From the NCBI GenBank assembly GCA_934149105.1, contig CAKPDP010000007.1, positions 27,561-91,560 of the forward strand: 64,000 bases of DNA, written 5' to 3'. This DNA is from an uncultured Bacilli bacterium. GTDB lineage: Bacteria; Bacillota_I; Bacilli_A; RF39; UBA660. A model generated the notes under the pieces. It was not told where the DNA came from. It saw only the letters and a list, made by a program, of their open reading frames with translations, and ran no database searches. Below are positions 35,200 through 44,414 of the stretch, in pieces (within the stretch, counting starts at the first letter, position 1; each line of letters begins with the position of its first letter). A program made the translations under genes and the position numbers.

Positions 35200-35995
35200 T
35201 AATCCCTATTAAAAATAATCCCAATCCTAAAACAAAATCTCTTATAACTATACCTCCACTAAAACACCTAATAACCATAAGAATTATACTTCCTAAAGAT
35301 ACTCCCATTATAAAAGCATATGTTTTATCTTTATAATTCCTAAACAAATAATCCATAACAATAGCAACCACTATTATTCCTATCAACATTCCTAATCCAA
35401 AACTCAAGATAAAACCAAAATTATAGACAACATCATAAACATTAGTAAGATTAGAAATAACCCCAATAAACATATTATATATTCCCATAATCATAAGTAA
35501 CGCCGTCGAACTAACTCCCGGAATCACTGTCCCTATAGCTTCCATAATTCCCGAACAAAAATATATAACATAATCAAAAATATTATTCTTAACCACATAA
35601 TTACTATTAACATTACTAATCCCTAACCAAACAATAAATATTAAAGATAAAGTCATAATAACATAACTAACTTTATCTTTTTTTACACCCCTATTTATAC
35701 TTCTCATACTTCCAAGTATCAATCCACAAAATAACATTATAACCAACACATAATAATTATTTATCAAATAATTAATTACTTTACTAAACAAAATAATTCC
35801 TATTAATACTCCCATTCCTATATTTCCTAAAAACAAAATATTCTTCCTCATATCATCTTTAAAATGAGTAATAGCTTCTATCCCTTTATCATAAACCCCT
35901 AAACTAATTGCAATGACCGCCCCACTAACACCAGGAATAATCTTACCTATTCCTATCAAAATCCCTATAATTATATATCTTATATACTCTTTCAT
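35174..35995 (-). CDS. DUF368 membrane protein, undecaprenyl-phosphate flippase family (PopT-like)
   Basis: 273 residues with about eight membrane helices in two repeated halves, each starting with a PGVS motif: GKIIPGVSGAVIAISLGVYD and GTVIPGVSSTALLMIMGIYN. DUF368 proteins (PopT) were shown to return undecaprenyl phosphate across the membrane for peptidoglycan and teichoic-acid synthesis. The conserved residues are intact. The start has no clear ribosome site. The last 26 bases overlap the end of the convergent CmpB-like gene. Confidence 0.87.
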   Translation of the reverse strand: MKEYIRYIIIGILIGIGKIIPGVSGAVIAISLGVYDKGIEAITHFKDDMRKNILFLGNIGMGVLIGIILFSKVINYLINNYYVLVIMLFCGLILGSMRSINRGVKKDKVSYVIMTLSLIFIVWLGISNVNSNYVVKNNIFDYVIYFCSGIMEAIGTVIPGVSSTALLMIMGIYNMFIGVISNLTNVYDVVYNFGFILSFGLGMLIGIIVVAIVMDYLFRNYKDKTYAFIMGVSLGSIILMVIRCFSGGIVIRDFVLGLGLFLIGIIISWLCDA

Positions 35996-36029
35996 ATTAA
36001 ATACTATTCTTTATCTTAATTATAAATAC

Positions 36030-36060
36030 TTAAAAGCTCTAGTTTCCTAGAGCTTTTATC
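36030..36060 (-). terminator. Terminator after the small sorting-signal protein gene
   Basis: AAAAGCTCTAG and CTAGAGCTTTT form an 11-bp stem with a GAAA-like loop; symmetric, with a short T run on both sides. It lies between the DUF368 gene and the small gene ending at 36137. Confidence 0.65.
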
Positions 36061-36136
36061 TATTAAGCATACTTCAACAACTTTATTCTTTTACCTTATT
36101 ATATATAAAAAACACCTGTTTAAAAATTTCATACGT

Positions 36137-36364
36137 TTATCCTAATTTATTTTTACCATATTCCCTAACCCCAATAATAGCCACAATAGCAATTAAAGAT
36201 AAAAACAATATATTAATAATAATATACACATTCCCTATACCAGTATCTGGATTAGAAACAGAAGTAACATCCATATCTCCACTATCTGCTAACACCCCAT
36301 TAACACTAACCAAAAACATCATAACTATCCCCATAAAATAACTAACATATCTTTTTATTTTCAT
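36137..36364 (-). CDS. Very small exported protein with xPxTG sorting-like signal
   Basis: 75 residues: signal peptide (about 1-26, cleavage after GVLA), a short polar stretch (DSGDMDVTSVSNPDTG), a membrane helix (about 46-66) and a basic tail (REYGKNKLG). NPDTG, helix and positive tail have the layout of a sortase sorting signal. The larger protein at 43503-44414 ends the same way, with NPNTG. If both cuts happen, the mature product would be only about 15 residues. No sortase is encoded in the window. It could also be a simple two-helix membrane protein. Confidence 0.7.
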   Translation of the reverse strand: MKIKRYVSYFMGIVMMFLVSVNGVLADSGDMDVTSVSNPDTGIGNVYIIINILFLSLIAIVAIIGVREYGKNKLG

Positions 36365-36433
36365 AATCTTTTCTAAACTCCTATCTATTACATATAAAAT
36401 ATACCATAAAATATCTATCTTTACAACTAAAAT

Positions 36434-36471
36434 ATAAAAAAAGATCAGTTCCTCATTTTAAACTGATCTTT
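36434..36471 (-). terminator. Terminator of RDD/two-component operon
   Basis: On the minus strand AAAGATCAGTT and AACTGATCTTT form an 11-bp stem followed by TTTTT, 18 bases after the RDD gene's stop. Confidence 0.87.
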
Positions 36472-36488
36472 ATAGTTCTACGAACTAC

Positions 36489-37208
36489 CTATTCTTTTGT
36501 TTTCTTAGTTTTCTTTTTACCTATTTCTTCATACTTAGCGTCAATTATCTTTTCTTTATTTTCCTCATCATCTTTTTCTTCTTTATTACTAAGAACTAAT
36601 TCATCACAAGAAACAACTACTGTCTTAGCAATCATATCGTGAAGACCTCTACCATCTATTCTAATAACTACCATAACCATAATAGCTGTTTCTACTATAT
36701 TTTGTAAATAATACATAATATTATAAACGGTATGATATGTACTTACATCCATAAAACATATACATATTCTAAGTATAATCTTAAATATCAAAGAATACGC
36801 TATTAAACTTCTAATCAAATATTTAATTATACTAGGATTACTCTTCTTCTCATCATTAGTAACTATTTTAAGTTTCATAATCTTCTTACCTAAAGTAACA
36901 CCCTTAGTAATATAATTAAATCCTACAAAATAAAGTAAATATACACTTATAAAAATAATATCTGTATATAAGCTTTCTTTCTGTAATTCATAATTATAAG
37001 TTTTATATTCTTCCATAAATTCATCTTGTTTTATCTCATCATTCTGATATTTCTTAACTTCTTCTGTATATTTATCATATACTTCATTATATTTATCCAA
37101 ATTAGGATTTAAAAAACTAAGATTAGAAAGTGCCGTTACTATTATTGTTACTACCATTATATCAATAATATACGCTACTATTCTTTTAAAAGGTTTACTA
37201 TTTAACAT
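36489..37208 (-). CDS. RDD family membrane protein
   Basis: 239 residues from the ATG at 37208 (another ATG is directly in front). Four membrane helices with the RDD features KRIVAYIIDIMVVTIIVTAL and KGVTLGKKIMKLKIV, and DGRGLHDMIAKTVVV near the end. A polar 40-residue loop (37-80) faces outside, and the C-terminal tail is Lys/Glu-rich. RDD proteins include ion or osmolyte transporters but are mostly uncharacterised. It starts inside the last codons of the histidine kinase gene (GGAGAATA site), so it belongs to the two-component operon. Confidence 0.87.
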   Translation of the reverse strand: MLNSKPFKRIVAYIIDIMVVTIIVTALSNLSFLNPNLDKYNEVYDKYTEEVKKYQNDEIKQDEFMEEYKTYNYELQKESLYTDIIFISVYLLYFVGFNYITKGVTLGKKIMKLKIVTNDEKKSNPSIIKYLIRSLIAYSLIFKIILRICICFMDVSTYHTVYNIMYYLQNIVETAIMVMVVIRIDGRGLHDMIAKTVVVSCDELVLSNKEEKDDEENKEKIIDAKYEEIGKKKTKKTKE

Positions 37209-38487
37209 CATTATTCTCCATTCTTATATTCTTACTTATCGTAAACATTATTGTTAATCCCCCTAATTCATTATTATAAGCCTTTATTATTCCACTATGA
37301 GCCTCAACTATATCTTTACATATTGCTAACCCTAATCCTGATATCTTCCTTGAAGGATCCGTCGTAAACAAAGGTTCAAAGATCTTACTTAAATTTTCTT
37401 CTGCTACCCCCTTACCATTATCTGCTATTGTTACTACTATCTGATTACCATCATCATAGCAATTAATAATTATCTTTCCCTTATCATGAGAATATCTAAC
37501 ACTATTAGAAATAATATTACTAAATACCCTCTTTATCTTAGGAACATCCATATTAACATAAATATTCTTGCACTTATTCTCTATCGTTAAAAAAATATTC
37601 TTCTCTAGTAAATCATCTTTATAATCATCCTCTATATCCTTCATAAACTCTTCAAAATCTATATTCTTATACTTAAACGTCCTCTTAGAATTAGTAATTA
37701 AATAATCATCGAAATCATTAATAATATCTTTCATAAGTAATGATTTATTATATATCTTGTCTACATATTTATTCTTATCTTCCTTACTAATATTCTCTTC
37801 TTTAAGTAAATGCGTATAGCCAATTATTGACGTAAGAGGTGTCTTTATATCATGTGATATCGAAGAAATAATATTATTCTGTACTTGTTTCTCTTCCTCT
37901 AAATCATCTACCAGATCTACAAACTCATTCTGAATATAATCCATCTGTGTAACTATCTTTCTCTTCTTAGGCTTCTTTCCTAATTTATAGTTATTCATAT
38001 CCTGAATTGTCTCTTCTAAAGGCGTAAGAAAAGTCCTACTAGTAAATAATGTACTAAAAATACCTATTATTAATAATAACATAATCTGAAATACAATCAA
38101 ATTCTTAATAGCATTCCCCATCGATACCTTATTACTCCTAACAGCCATTACATAGTAACTATTATCACTAATCTTAAAATTACCTGAAAACAAATATCGA
38201 TCTTCACCCGTAACCTTAACATTATTATATATAACTACATTATCTTTATCTATAACCTTAAACTGTATCTTATACTTATCAGATAATGCTGTAAGCCTAT
38301 TAGATAGTTCTTCATCACTAACATAACTAAGTTCCGAAACAACAGATTTCTCTAAATAATTACCACTAGTCTCGATCCCTGGAACTATATATAACCTATA
38401 ACATAAAGCTAAAATTATACTATTAAGTATAATAGCGGAAATAGATACTAAAAACATCTTTTTCTTCAAACTAAATTTCTTTTTCAT
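37198..38487 (-). CDS. Sensor histidine kinase
   Basis: 429 residues. Two membrane helices (about 10-32 and 127-148) flank a 95-residue outer sensor domain. The HisKA domain has the phosphorylated His212 (SSISHDIKTPLTSIIGYTHLL, quoted in part: SHDIKTPLTSIIGY). The HATPase domain has N (ISNSVRYS), G1 (DNGKGV), F (IFEPLFTTD) and G2 (GLGLAICKDIV) boxes. It shares an ATGA stop/start overlap with the response regulator and senses an unknown envelope signal. The RDD protein gene downstream is co-translated. Confidence 0.95.
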   Translation of the reverse strand: MKKKFSLKKKMFLVSISAIILNSIILALCYRLYIVPGIETSGNYLEKSVVSELSYVSDEELSNRLTALSDKYKIQFKVIDKDNVVIYNNVKVTGEDRYLFSGNFKISDNSYYVMAVRSNKVSMGNAIKNLIVFQIMLLLIIGIFSTLFTSRTFLTPLEETIQDMNNYKLGKKPKKRKIVTQMDYIQNEFVDLVDDLEEEKQVQNNIISSISHDIKTPLTSIIGYTHLLKEENISKEDKNKYVDKIYNKSLLMKDIINDFDDYLITNSKRTFKYKNIDFEEFMKDIEDDYKDDLLEKNIFLTIENKCKNIYVNMDVPKIKRVFSNIISNSVRYSHDKGKIIINCYDDGNQIVVTIADNGKGVAEENLSKIFEPLFTTDPSRKISGLGLAICKDIVEAHSGIIKAYNNELGGLTIMFTISKNIRMENNDVK

Positions 38488-39158
38488 TTATTTACCTTCA
38501 CAAACTTATAACCATATCCCCAAACCGTAACAATATATTTCTCTTCTTTATCTAATTTAGTTCTAAGACTCTTAATATTAACAGCCACTGTTCCTATTTC
38601 ACCATAGTCAATTCCCCATACTGCATTAAAAATCTGTTCTTTTGAAAGAACTATCCCCGCATTATCCATCAAATAACTAAGAAGCTCAAACTCTCGAGTC
38701 GAAAGATTTACTAATTCTCCATTCTTCTTTACTTCAAAAGAATCTTTATTTATCTCTATTTCACCTATTCTTATAATACTACCCATATTATCTTTTCGAT
38801 GTTCTCTTCTTAAATGAGCTTTAACCCTTGACACTAATTCTTCGATTTCAAAAGGTTTTGTTATATAATCATCTGCCCCTATTTCAAATCCCAACATCTT
38901 ATCTATTAATGAATTCTTCGCCGTCACAAAAATTATTGGGCAACTAACTTTATCTCTAATCTTATTGCAAAGTTCCGTTCCACTAAGACTTGGTATCATT
39001 ATATCTAATAATATTAAATCATAACTATTATTTTGAATATCTTGATAAGCTTTATTTCCATCATTAAATACTTTAGTTTCATATCCTTCTCTTTCTAAAA
39101 CTACACTAATAAGTTCTGAAATATCTATATCATCATCCACTATCAAAATTTTACTCAT
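38484..39158 (-). CDS. OmpR-family response regulator
   Basis: 224 residues. The receiver domain (1-115) carries the acidic pocket DDD (8-10), phosphoacceptor D52 (LILLDIMIPS) and the Thr/Lys of FVTAKN. The C-terminal winged helix (about 130-224) has LSTREFELLSYLMDNAG and VWGYGYKFVK. A transcription factor partnered with the histidine kinase that follows it. GGGATGATATT site at the ATG. The 225 bases upstream hold only AT-rich sequence. Confidence 0.96.
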   Translation of the reverse strand: MSKILIVDDDIDISELISVVLEREGYETKVFNDGNKAYQDIQNNSYDLILLDIMIPSLSGTELCNKIRDKVSCPIIFVTAKNSLIDKMLGFEIGADDYITKPFEIEELVSRVKAHLRREHRKDNMGSIIRIGEIEINKDSFEVKKNGELVNLSTREFELLSYLMDNAGIVLSKEQIFNAVWGIDYGEIGTVAVNIKSLRTKLDKEEKYIVTVWGYGYKFVKVNK

Positions 39159-39383
39159 AATATCATCCCTACTAAAATCATTATATCATATTAATTTAAG
39201 GAAAAGAAAACTAATTATACATATTAAATTAAGGAGTGAATATAATTAGTTACAACTATCTTAATAGAGGTGCCCAATTAAAATAATATTCTCTTCCTAG
39301 ATTACCATCAAGATCCCTCTTGATATAAAAATTATATCTAATTATTATTAAATCCCTATTTTATTTTATTAAAAATTATTAAA

Positions 39384-40928
39384 TCAATATCCCTTATGAA
39401 CATAATCTCTGATCATCATTATAATCAACAATATCGATATAACTATTCCAAAGAATATAAACACTGATTTTAACATCATATCATTACAAAATCCTATTCC
39501 CATAATTAAAGCCCCATCGACAAATCCTAATATAAGTTCATGTAATAACTTCTCTATCTTATCTATCTGCCTACTAGAGTCACTAAATTCCATCTTAAAT
39601 TTAACTTCTCCATTATTAATATCTTTTATTAAATTAGCTAAATCACTAGGAATATTCATTAAATTATTTGTATTTCTAACTAATTGTTTAACTATTCTTT
39701 TTCCAACTTCTCCTGACATAATATCATCTATTTTATCATAGGCTAACCTATTAGCTAGTACCACTGATAAACTAGTCTCAGGATCTAAATCTCTTAACAC
39801 TGGCTCTATAACACAAATTCCCCTCACCAACATCGTTATATCTTTATCTAAAGTTAATCCATTATCCTTAAGCATCTTAAACATCTTAATCATAAACTTC
39901 TTAACATCTACATCCTGTAAACTACATTCTCCAAACTCGCCTAAAATATCTCTAAGATCTTCCTTAAGCCTAATCTTATCAACATCTGTATAAGTAGACA
40001 TCTCTAACAATATTCTACTAACCTCTCCATAATTACTATCATTAATATATCCAATACATCTCTTAAGTAAATTTCTATTTCTCGAACTAAGCCTTCCCAT
40101 CATTCCTAAATCTAAAAACATTATCTTATCATTAAACATAAATATATTATCAGCATGAGGATCAGCTTGAAAAAATCCATCTACTAAAGCCTGTTCTATA
40201 TAATTATTTGATAATTCTAAAGCTATCTTTTTTACATCATATCCCTCTTTCTTTAATTTATCAATATCATTAATAACTATTCCTGGTATATAATCCATAA
40301 CAATAGTATTATCCGTACACAACTCCTTATAAACTTTCGGACAACTTACTCCTTCACGATCCCGATTAGTTTTTCTAAATTCAATTAAATTATCCTTTTC
40401 TTTTCCAAAATCCAATTCCAATAACATATTATCATATATCTCATCTAACATTAAATTAAGATCTACAACCTTAATAATCTTATCTAACTGCAACAACTTT
40501 GAAGCCTTTCTAAGTAACGCAATATCCGTTTTTATAACTTCATCTATTCCTGGTCTCTTTATCTTTATAACAACCTCTTTACCATTCAAAAGTCTAGCCT
40601 TATGAACCTGAGCCATTGAAGCTGAGCCTATAGGCACCTCATCTATCTCTTTAAACATCTCAGATACATTATCATAACTACTATTAAGAATTCCCAAAAT
40701 CACTTCATAATCTATACTTGGCACATTACTTCTAAGAGATGCTAACTTCTGACAATATTCCAAAGGAATTAAATCTACCCTCATCGACATTATTTGTCCT
40801 ATCTTAATAAAACTAGGACCTAATTTAACAATAGTATCATATACCTTATCCGGAGTAACTCCTTCAATTAATTTACTATCCTTAAGTATCTTCACTATCT
40901 CATTAAATCTACTTATATTATCACTCAT
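39384..40928 (-). CDS. ABC1/UbiB/AarF-family atypical kinase
   Basis: 514 residues from the ATG at 40928 behind ATGGAGGG (an ATG at 40940 overlaps that site). Family marks are KIGQIMSMRVDLIP (KxGQ motif), the Ala-rich loop PIGSASMAQVHKA, VVIKIKRPG (ATP-binding Lys), FFQADPHADNIF and FLDLGMMGRL (catalytic Asp and metal-binding Asp). Two C-terminal membrane helices (about 460-510) anchor it. UbiB proteins support ubiquinone synthesis in aerobes, but in anaerobic Firmicutes without ubiquinone their lipid target is unknown. Gene stands alone. Confidence 0.92.
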   Translation of the reverse strand: MSDNISRFNEIVKILKDSKLIEGVTPDKVYDTIVKLGPSFIKIGQIMSMRVDLIPLEYCQKLASLRSNVPSIDYEVILGILNSSYDNVSEMFKEIDEVPIGSASMAQVHKARLLNGKEVVIKIKRPGIDEVIKTDIALLRKASKLLQLDKIIKVVDLNLMLDEIYDNMLLELDFGKEKDNLIEFRKTNRDREGVSCPKVYKELCTDNTIVMDYIPGIVINDIDKLKKEGYDVKKIALELSNNYIEQALVDGFFQADPHADNIFMFNDKIMFLDLGMMGRLSSRNRNLLKRCIGYINDSNYGEVSRILLEMSTYTDVDKIRLKEDLRDILGEFGECSLQDVDVKKFMIKMFKMLKDNGLTLDKDITMLVRGICVIEPVLRDLDPETSLSVVLANRLAYDKIDDIMSGEVGKRIVKQLVRNTNNLMNIPSDLANLIKDINNGEVKFKMEFSDSSRQIDKIEKLLHELILGFVDGALIMGIGFCNDMMLKSVFIFFGIVISILLIIMMIRDYVHKGY

Positions 40929-41258
40929 AATACCCTCCATATCGTATTTATACTATTATAACATTCACCCTAATCAAAGTAAATAATTCCAAATAAAAAT
41001 TCTAGTCCCCTAGAATTTTTACTAATTACTATTTATTAATTATATATAAAGTTATAAATATAAACTTAAATATAAAAAATCTAATTAATCATAATTCCTT
41101 AATCAGAAATTGTAAATAATATAATTCTTAATATCTCTATCAAATTTATTACTTATTTCTAATCTTAATATCGAGTAATATATATCTATATTTTATTATT
41201 CATAATACCCCTTATTATTTTATTAAAAAATATCAAAATTAAAAGAACCTAAGTTCTT
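40929..41258. other. Gene-free AT-rich stretch with one terminator-like hairpin
   Basis: Between the UbiB-like and DUF2752 genes. It holds a hairpin at 40995-41020 and extremely AT-rich sequence with no frame of interest, no RNA gene and no repeat that I can see. Confidence 0.6.
40995..41020 (-). terminator. Terminator-like hairpin
   Basis: AAAAATTCTA and TAGAATTTTT form a 10-bp stem around a G/C-rich loop with T runs at both ends. It may end transcripts from the zinc-ribbon/DUF2752 genes. Confidence 0.6.
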
Positions 41259-41261
41259 TTA
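41241..41261 (-). terminator. Terminator overlapping the DUF2752 stop codon
   Basis: On the minus strand AAAAGAACTTAGGTTCTTTT begins within the TAA stop of the DUF2752 gene and is followed by a T-rich stretch. Confidence 0.6.
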
Positions 41262-41633
41262 CCAAATATTTCTCAAAATCCCAAACAATATTACTACCCC
41301 TAACAATATATAGCTAAAAATACTAGGAATATTTTTTAATATTTTATCTTTTTTATCAAATACATATAAATAAATTCTATAAAAAAGATAAACCATTATA
41401 AACGGTAACATAATAAACACTAACTTATTATAATTAAAAGCCTGATCTAATTCTCCTCTTATTAGTGCTAATAAACATCTAGTAATCCCACATCCTGGAC
41501 ATAAGTACCCCGTAATTTTATTAAATAAGCAAGGAATACCCACCTTATAATTAACATAAAAAAAGCAATATCCAAAGAATAATATTTCTAACAATATTCC
41601 TCCTAATATCACTTTTAAAATTCTCATCCACAT
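41259..41633 (-). CDS. DUF2752 membrane protein
   Basis: 124 residues, three membrane helices. The family core is GYLCPGCGITRCLLALIRGEL, with the CPGCG pair, followed by YNKLVFIMLPF. DUF2752 proteins are small membrane proteins of unknown function, often next to zinc-ribbon/TM proteins as here. It starts three bases after the stop of the zinc-ribbon gene. Confidence 0.9.
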   Translation of the reverse strand: MWMRILKVILGGILLEILFFGYCFFYVNYKVGIPCLFNKITGYLCPGCGITRCLLALIRGELDQAFNYNKLVFIMLPFIMVYLFYRIYLYVFDKKDKILKNIPSIFSYILLGVVILFGILRNIW

Positions 41634-41636
41634 ATC

Positions 41637-42113
41637 TTAAGAAAATCTATTTAGATCATTTTGAATCAAACATTCACTAACAATAGCTAATCCAAAAAGA
41701 GATAATATTAAATATATAATTGAATTATCAGAAATATTAACACCATTTCTAACTCCAGCTTCATATAATTTCTTACCCATTCGATAATTCCAATAAATAT
41801 AATAAATACCACATGTAATAATAGAAAATACAATAACCATTCCTCCTGAAGTATCATTATTTTCACCACTAACATAATTAGCATCATTAGTCATCATACA
41901 AATCCAATACCACCCATAAATACCACAAGTAAGAAAGCTAAACACAATTGCTAAAGCAATATTTCTATAAGTAACTCTAATATTATTATTATAATTATTT
42001 ATAATAGTTGTATTATTAACACCATTCTGAGCATTAACAGGTCTTCCACACTTATTACAAAAAGCTGCTCCATCTTCTAATTGATTTCCACAACCGCCAC
42101 AAAATTTATTCAT
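41637..42113 (-). CDS. Zinc-ribbon membrane protein with DUF4234-like domain
   Basis: 158 residues. Residues 3-25 form a zinc ribbon (FCGGCGNQL ... FCNKCGRPV, two CxxC knuckles). An Asn-rich linker follows, then three or four membrane helices of the DUF4234 type (FLTCGIYGWYWICMMTNDAN and ITCGIYYIYWNYRMGKKLYE). Role unknown. Operon with DUF2752; GAGGAGTG site. Confidence 0.88.
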   Translation of the reverse strand: MNKFCGGCGNQLEDGAAFCNKCGRPVNAQNGVNNTTIINNYNNNIRVTYRNIALAIVFSFLTCGIYGWYWICMMTNDANYVSGENNDTSGGMVIVFSIITCGIYYIYWNYRMGKKLYEAGVRNGVNISDNSIIYLILSLFGLAIVSECLIQNDLNRFS

Positions 42114-42180
42114 TTTTCTTCACTCCTCTTCTATTAAATTATACTAAATAATATCCATTAAAACAATATTAAATTACAAT

Positions 42181-42209
42181 AAAAATCTCATAAGTAAATT
42201 ATGAGATTA
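42181..42209 (-). terminator. Terminator of tRNA-Arg
   Basis: On the minus strand AATCTCATAA and TTATGAGATT form the stem, followed by TTTT, directly after the tRNA 3' end. Confidence 0.8.
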
Positions 42210-42218
42210 ATAATCTAC

Positions 42219-42295
<77 letters not shown>

Positions 42296-42343
42296 AAAAG
42301 ATATTTATATTATATCACTATAAATATAAATAAATCAATATAA

Positions 42344-42871
42344 TTACAAATTATTGAATCGACAACAAAAGATCATAAATAAAAATGTATAACTAAGCAT
42401 ATTATAAAATTTATTTCTAATAACTACTGGCTTAGTTAGTTTATATTCATATAATGCAACTTTTTTATCAACAATACTAACCAAATATGCTTCTAAATAA
42501 CGAGGAATACAAAAAGGTGTCAAAGGAAACATATGCGTAAAAATAATATTCTTCTCTCTCTTTGTTAATTCAAAATACTTAGAAGCATTAGCCAAAGCCT
42601 TTTTATGATGTATCAAAGCTAAAATACTCTTTTCTTTATCAGTTAGTTCATCATTAGTAAAAAAATCATGCAATAATCCCGCTCTAGCCGCTTCCACATA
42701 ATTAAGTTTTAATTTTTTTGCCCATAAATATGAATAATAAGAAACCCTAAGACAATGATCTAAACGAGACAAACCGTGATGACAACTATTAGTAATCTTC
42801 ATAAATTCTGAATTATTCAAAATATCTTCTATTATAGACATATATTCTTTATTACAATAAATATCTTTCAT
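42344..42871 (-). CDS. HD-domain phosphohydrolase-like protein
   Basis: 175 residues. The metal-binding HD signature is spread over CHHGLSRLDHCLRVSYYSYL, GLLHDFF (the HD pair) and LALIHHKKALANA. HD proteins hydrolyse phosphoesters such as nucleotides. The C-terminal region is hydrophobic (YTFLFMIFCCRF). A GAGGTG site precedes the ATG. No operon partner is obvious. Confidence 0.87.
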   Translation of the reverse strand: MKDIYCNKEYMSIIEDILNNSEFMKITNSCHHGLSRLDHCLRVSYYSYLWAKKLKLNYVEAARAGLLHDFFTNDELTDKEKSILALIHHKKALANASKYFELTKREKNIIFTHMFPLTPFCIPRYLEAYLVSIVDKKVALYEYKLTKPVVIRNKFYNMLSYTFLFMIFCCRFNNL

Positions 42872-42930
42872 TAAGCACCTCTATATATTATATGATAATC
42901 CCAAAATAAAAATAGGATAATCAAGTTATC

Positions 42931-43350
42931 CTATTTACCTATCATATTTAGTAAGTTAATTTTAAACATATCCTTTTCAGCATGTGATTTAGAAACCATT
43001 ACTCCTTTATAAGTAGTTAACTCTTTTTGATGACCTTCATCTAAAATTTCTTCTGGAGTAATAGTATCTAGCATAACCAACTTTTGATTTTCATAAACAG
43101 AATAATGTAAAATTATATCGCCATGTACTTTAGAAAACATTGCATCTGTAGGTAATTTAAGTTCATATTTAGTAATTCCTTCTTGTTTATTTTTAGAAAC
43201 TACAACTCCCTCAAATTTACCTTCTCTAAACGAAGGATAAAAATCAAATATTAATTTTTTAAAAGCAAGCATATTATACTTCTTTACAGCTCCTTCTCTT
43301 TTCTTAAATTTGTTCTCATTTAAATAATCTAATACATAAGCGTTCTTCAT
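42931..43350 (-). CDS. Unknown protein with strong consensus promoter
   Basis: 139 residues from the ATG at 43350 (seven bases after GGGGGG; the ATG at 43356 is too close). Soluble, basic at the N-terminus (ENKFKKREGAVKKYNML), beta-rich, with no membrane helix or Cys motif. A perfect -35 and good -10 at 43395-43423 point to high expression. I do not recognise the family. Confidence 0.8.
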   Translation of the reverse strand: MKNAYVLDYLNENKFKKREGAVKKYNMLAFKKLIFDFYPSFREGKFEGVVVSKNKQEGITKYELKLPTDAMFSKVHGDIILHYSVYENQKLVMLDTITPEEILDEGHQKELTTYKGVMVSKSHAEKDMFKINLLNMIGK

Positions 43351-43394
43351 AGTCATTCCCCCCTTTTAACTATCTTCAACCAAACTATGTCTAA

Positions 43395-43423
43395 ATTTTA
43401 GCACATTTTTAACTACTTGTCAA
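43395..43423 (-). promoter_or_regulatory. Promoter of the 139-residue unknown gene
   Basis: Minus strand TTGACA (43423-43418) and TAAAAT (43400-43395), spacer 17 bases. Confidence 0.75.
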
Positions 43424-43502
43424 CTGTTTTGTATACAAATTAGTTAATTTTTACTGTTTTTTCCTTATTTTTACCATTATTCATGTAATTATTAACTACA
43501 AA

Positions 43503-44414
43503 TTAAATATTATTCTTATTATATTTTTTATAAAAATAGTATGTAACCACTAAAGCTTGAATCATAATAATAAAGACAATTCCTAAGGAAACATTTCCTG
43601 TATTTGGATTAGATACAGTATCTTTACTTCCACCATTACTACTATTACTAGAATTACTATCATTATTGTTATTGTTATTATTATTGTTATTGTTATTATT
43701 ATTGTTATTATTATTATTGTTACTACTATTCTTTACCCAGCAAGCATAATAAGACGTATCAGAAGATAAAGTTACTATCTCCATAGAACCACTAGTACAA
43801 TCTTTAGATGAACCCCATCCAGCAAAAGTATAACCATCCCTACTAGCAGAAGGTACATTAACATTACAAGCATTAGCAATTGTTTTACAACTTAAAGTAC
43901 TATCTCCATTTACACTTCCACCATTTCCTTTAAATTTAGCCGTAAAAGTTTTCTCAGTTGGTGTAGGATCAGGTGCCGTAACTTGAATAAAAGCACTTAC
44001 CGGATTAGGGTTTAAAGTCTTAGGATTATTATTATCTGAATTATCTGAAACCTCAATATCCGTTAATTCAATTTTTTTACGAGTTCCTGCACTAATATTA
44101 TCACTAATCTTAACTTTAAGAGTTCCTATTTTCCCAGAACCATTAATTGATAATGAATTAATAGAAATTTTCTTATAAAAGTCTACTTCTGAACCTGAAG
44201 GATTCAAAACTTTAACGATTTCTAATCCACTATCTACTTTTTGAGTTGCTCTAAATCCTCCAATATTAGTAGCTTCATCAATAAGTATTGTACAATCAAC
44301 TGTATCTCCAGGCTTACCATTATTACAACTAAACCTAACATTATTAGAAGCCGCTTTAACATTACATGGAACTAATACAATTAATGACATAATAAGTAAT
44401 AATTTCTTTTTCAT
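43503..44414 (-). CDS. Cohesin-like surface protein with InlB-type repeat and sorting-like signal
   Basis: 303 residues. Signal peptide 1-21. Residues about 25-150 have the order of a cohesin domain (KPGDTVDCTILIDEATNIGG, FRATQKVDSGLEIVKVLNPSG, GKIGTLKVKISDN). Residues about 155-228 hold a Listeria-Bacteroides/InlB B-type repeat (FTAKFKGNGGSVN and GYTFAGWGSSKDCTSG). A run of 20 Asn and a Ser/Asn linker come next, then NPNTG, a membrane helix and a basic tail (YKKYNKNNI), the layout of a sortase substrate. It starts at TAATG of the dockerin-bearing gene upstream, so both proteins are made together. No sortase is visible in the window. Confidence 0.82.
   Translation of the reverse strand: MKKKLLLIMSLIVLVPCNVKAASNNVRFSCNNGKPGDTVDCTILIDEATNIGGFRATQKVDSGLEIVKVLNPSGSEVDFYKKISINSLSINGSGKIGTLKVKISDNISAGTRKKIELTDIEVSDNSDNNNPKTLNPNPVSAFIQVTAPDPTPTEKTFTAKFKGNGGSVNGDSTLSCKTIANACNVNVPSASRDGYTFAGWGSSKDCTSGSMEIVTLSSDTSYYACWVKNSSNNNNNNNNNNNNNNNNNNNNDSNSSNSSNGGSKDTVSNPNTGNVSLGIVFIIMIQALVVTYYFYKKYNKNNI
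43662..43721 (-). repeat. AAT/AAC trinucleotide tract encoding 20 Asn
   Basis: Twenty consecutive AAT or AAC codons in the linker between the InlB-type repeat and the sorting signal. The interruption by AAC codons limits but does not prevent slippage; any change by three bases would keep the frame. Confidence 0.9.
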
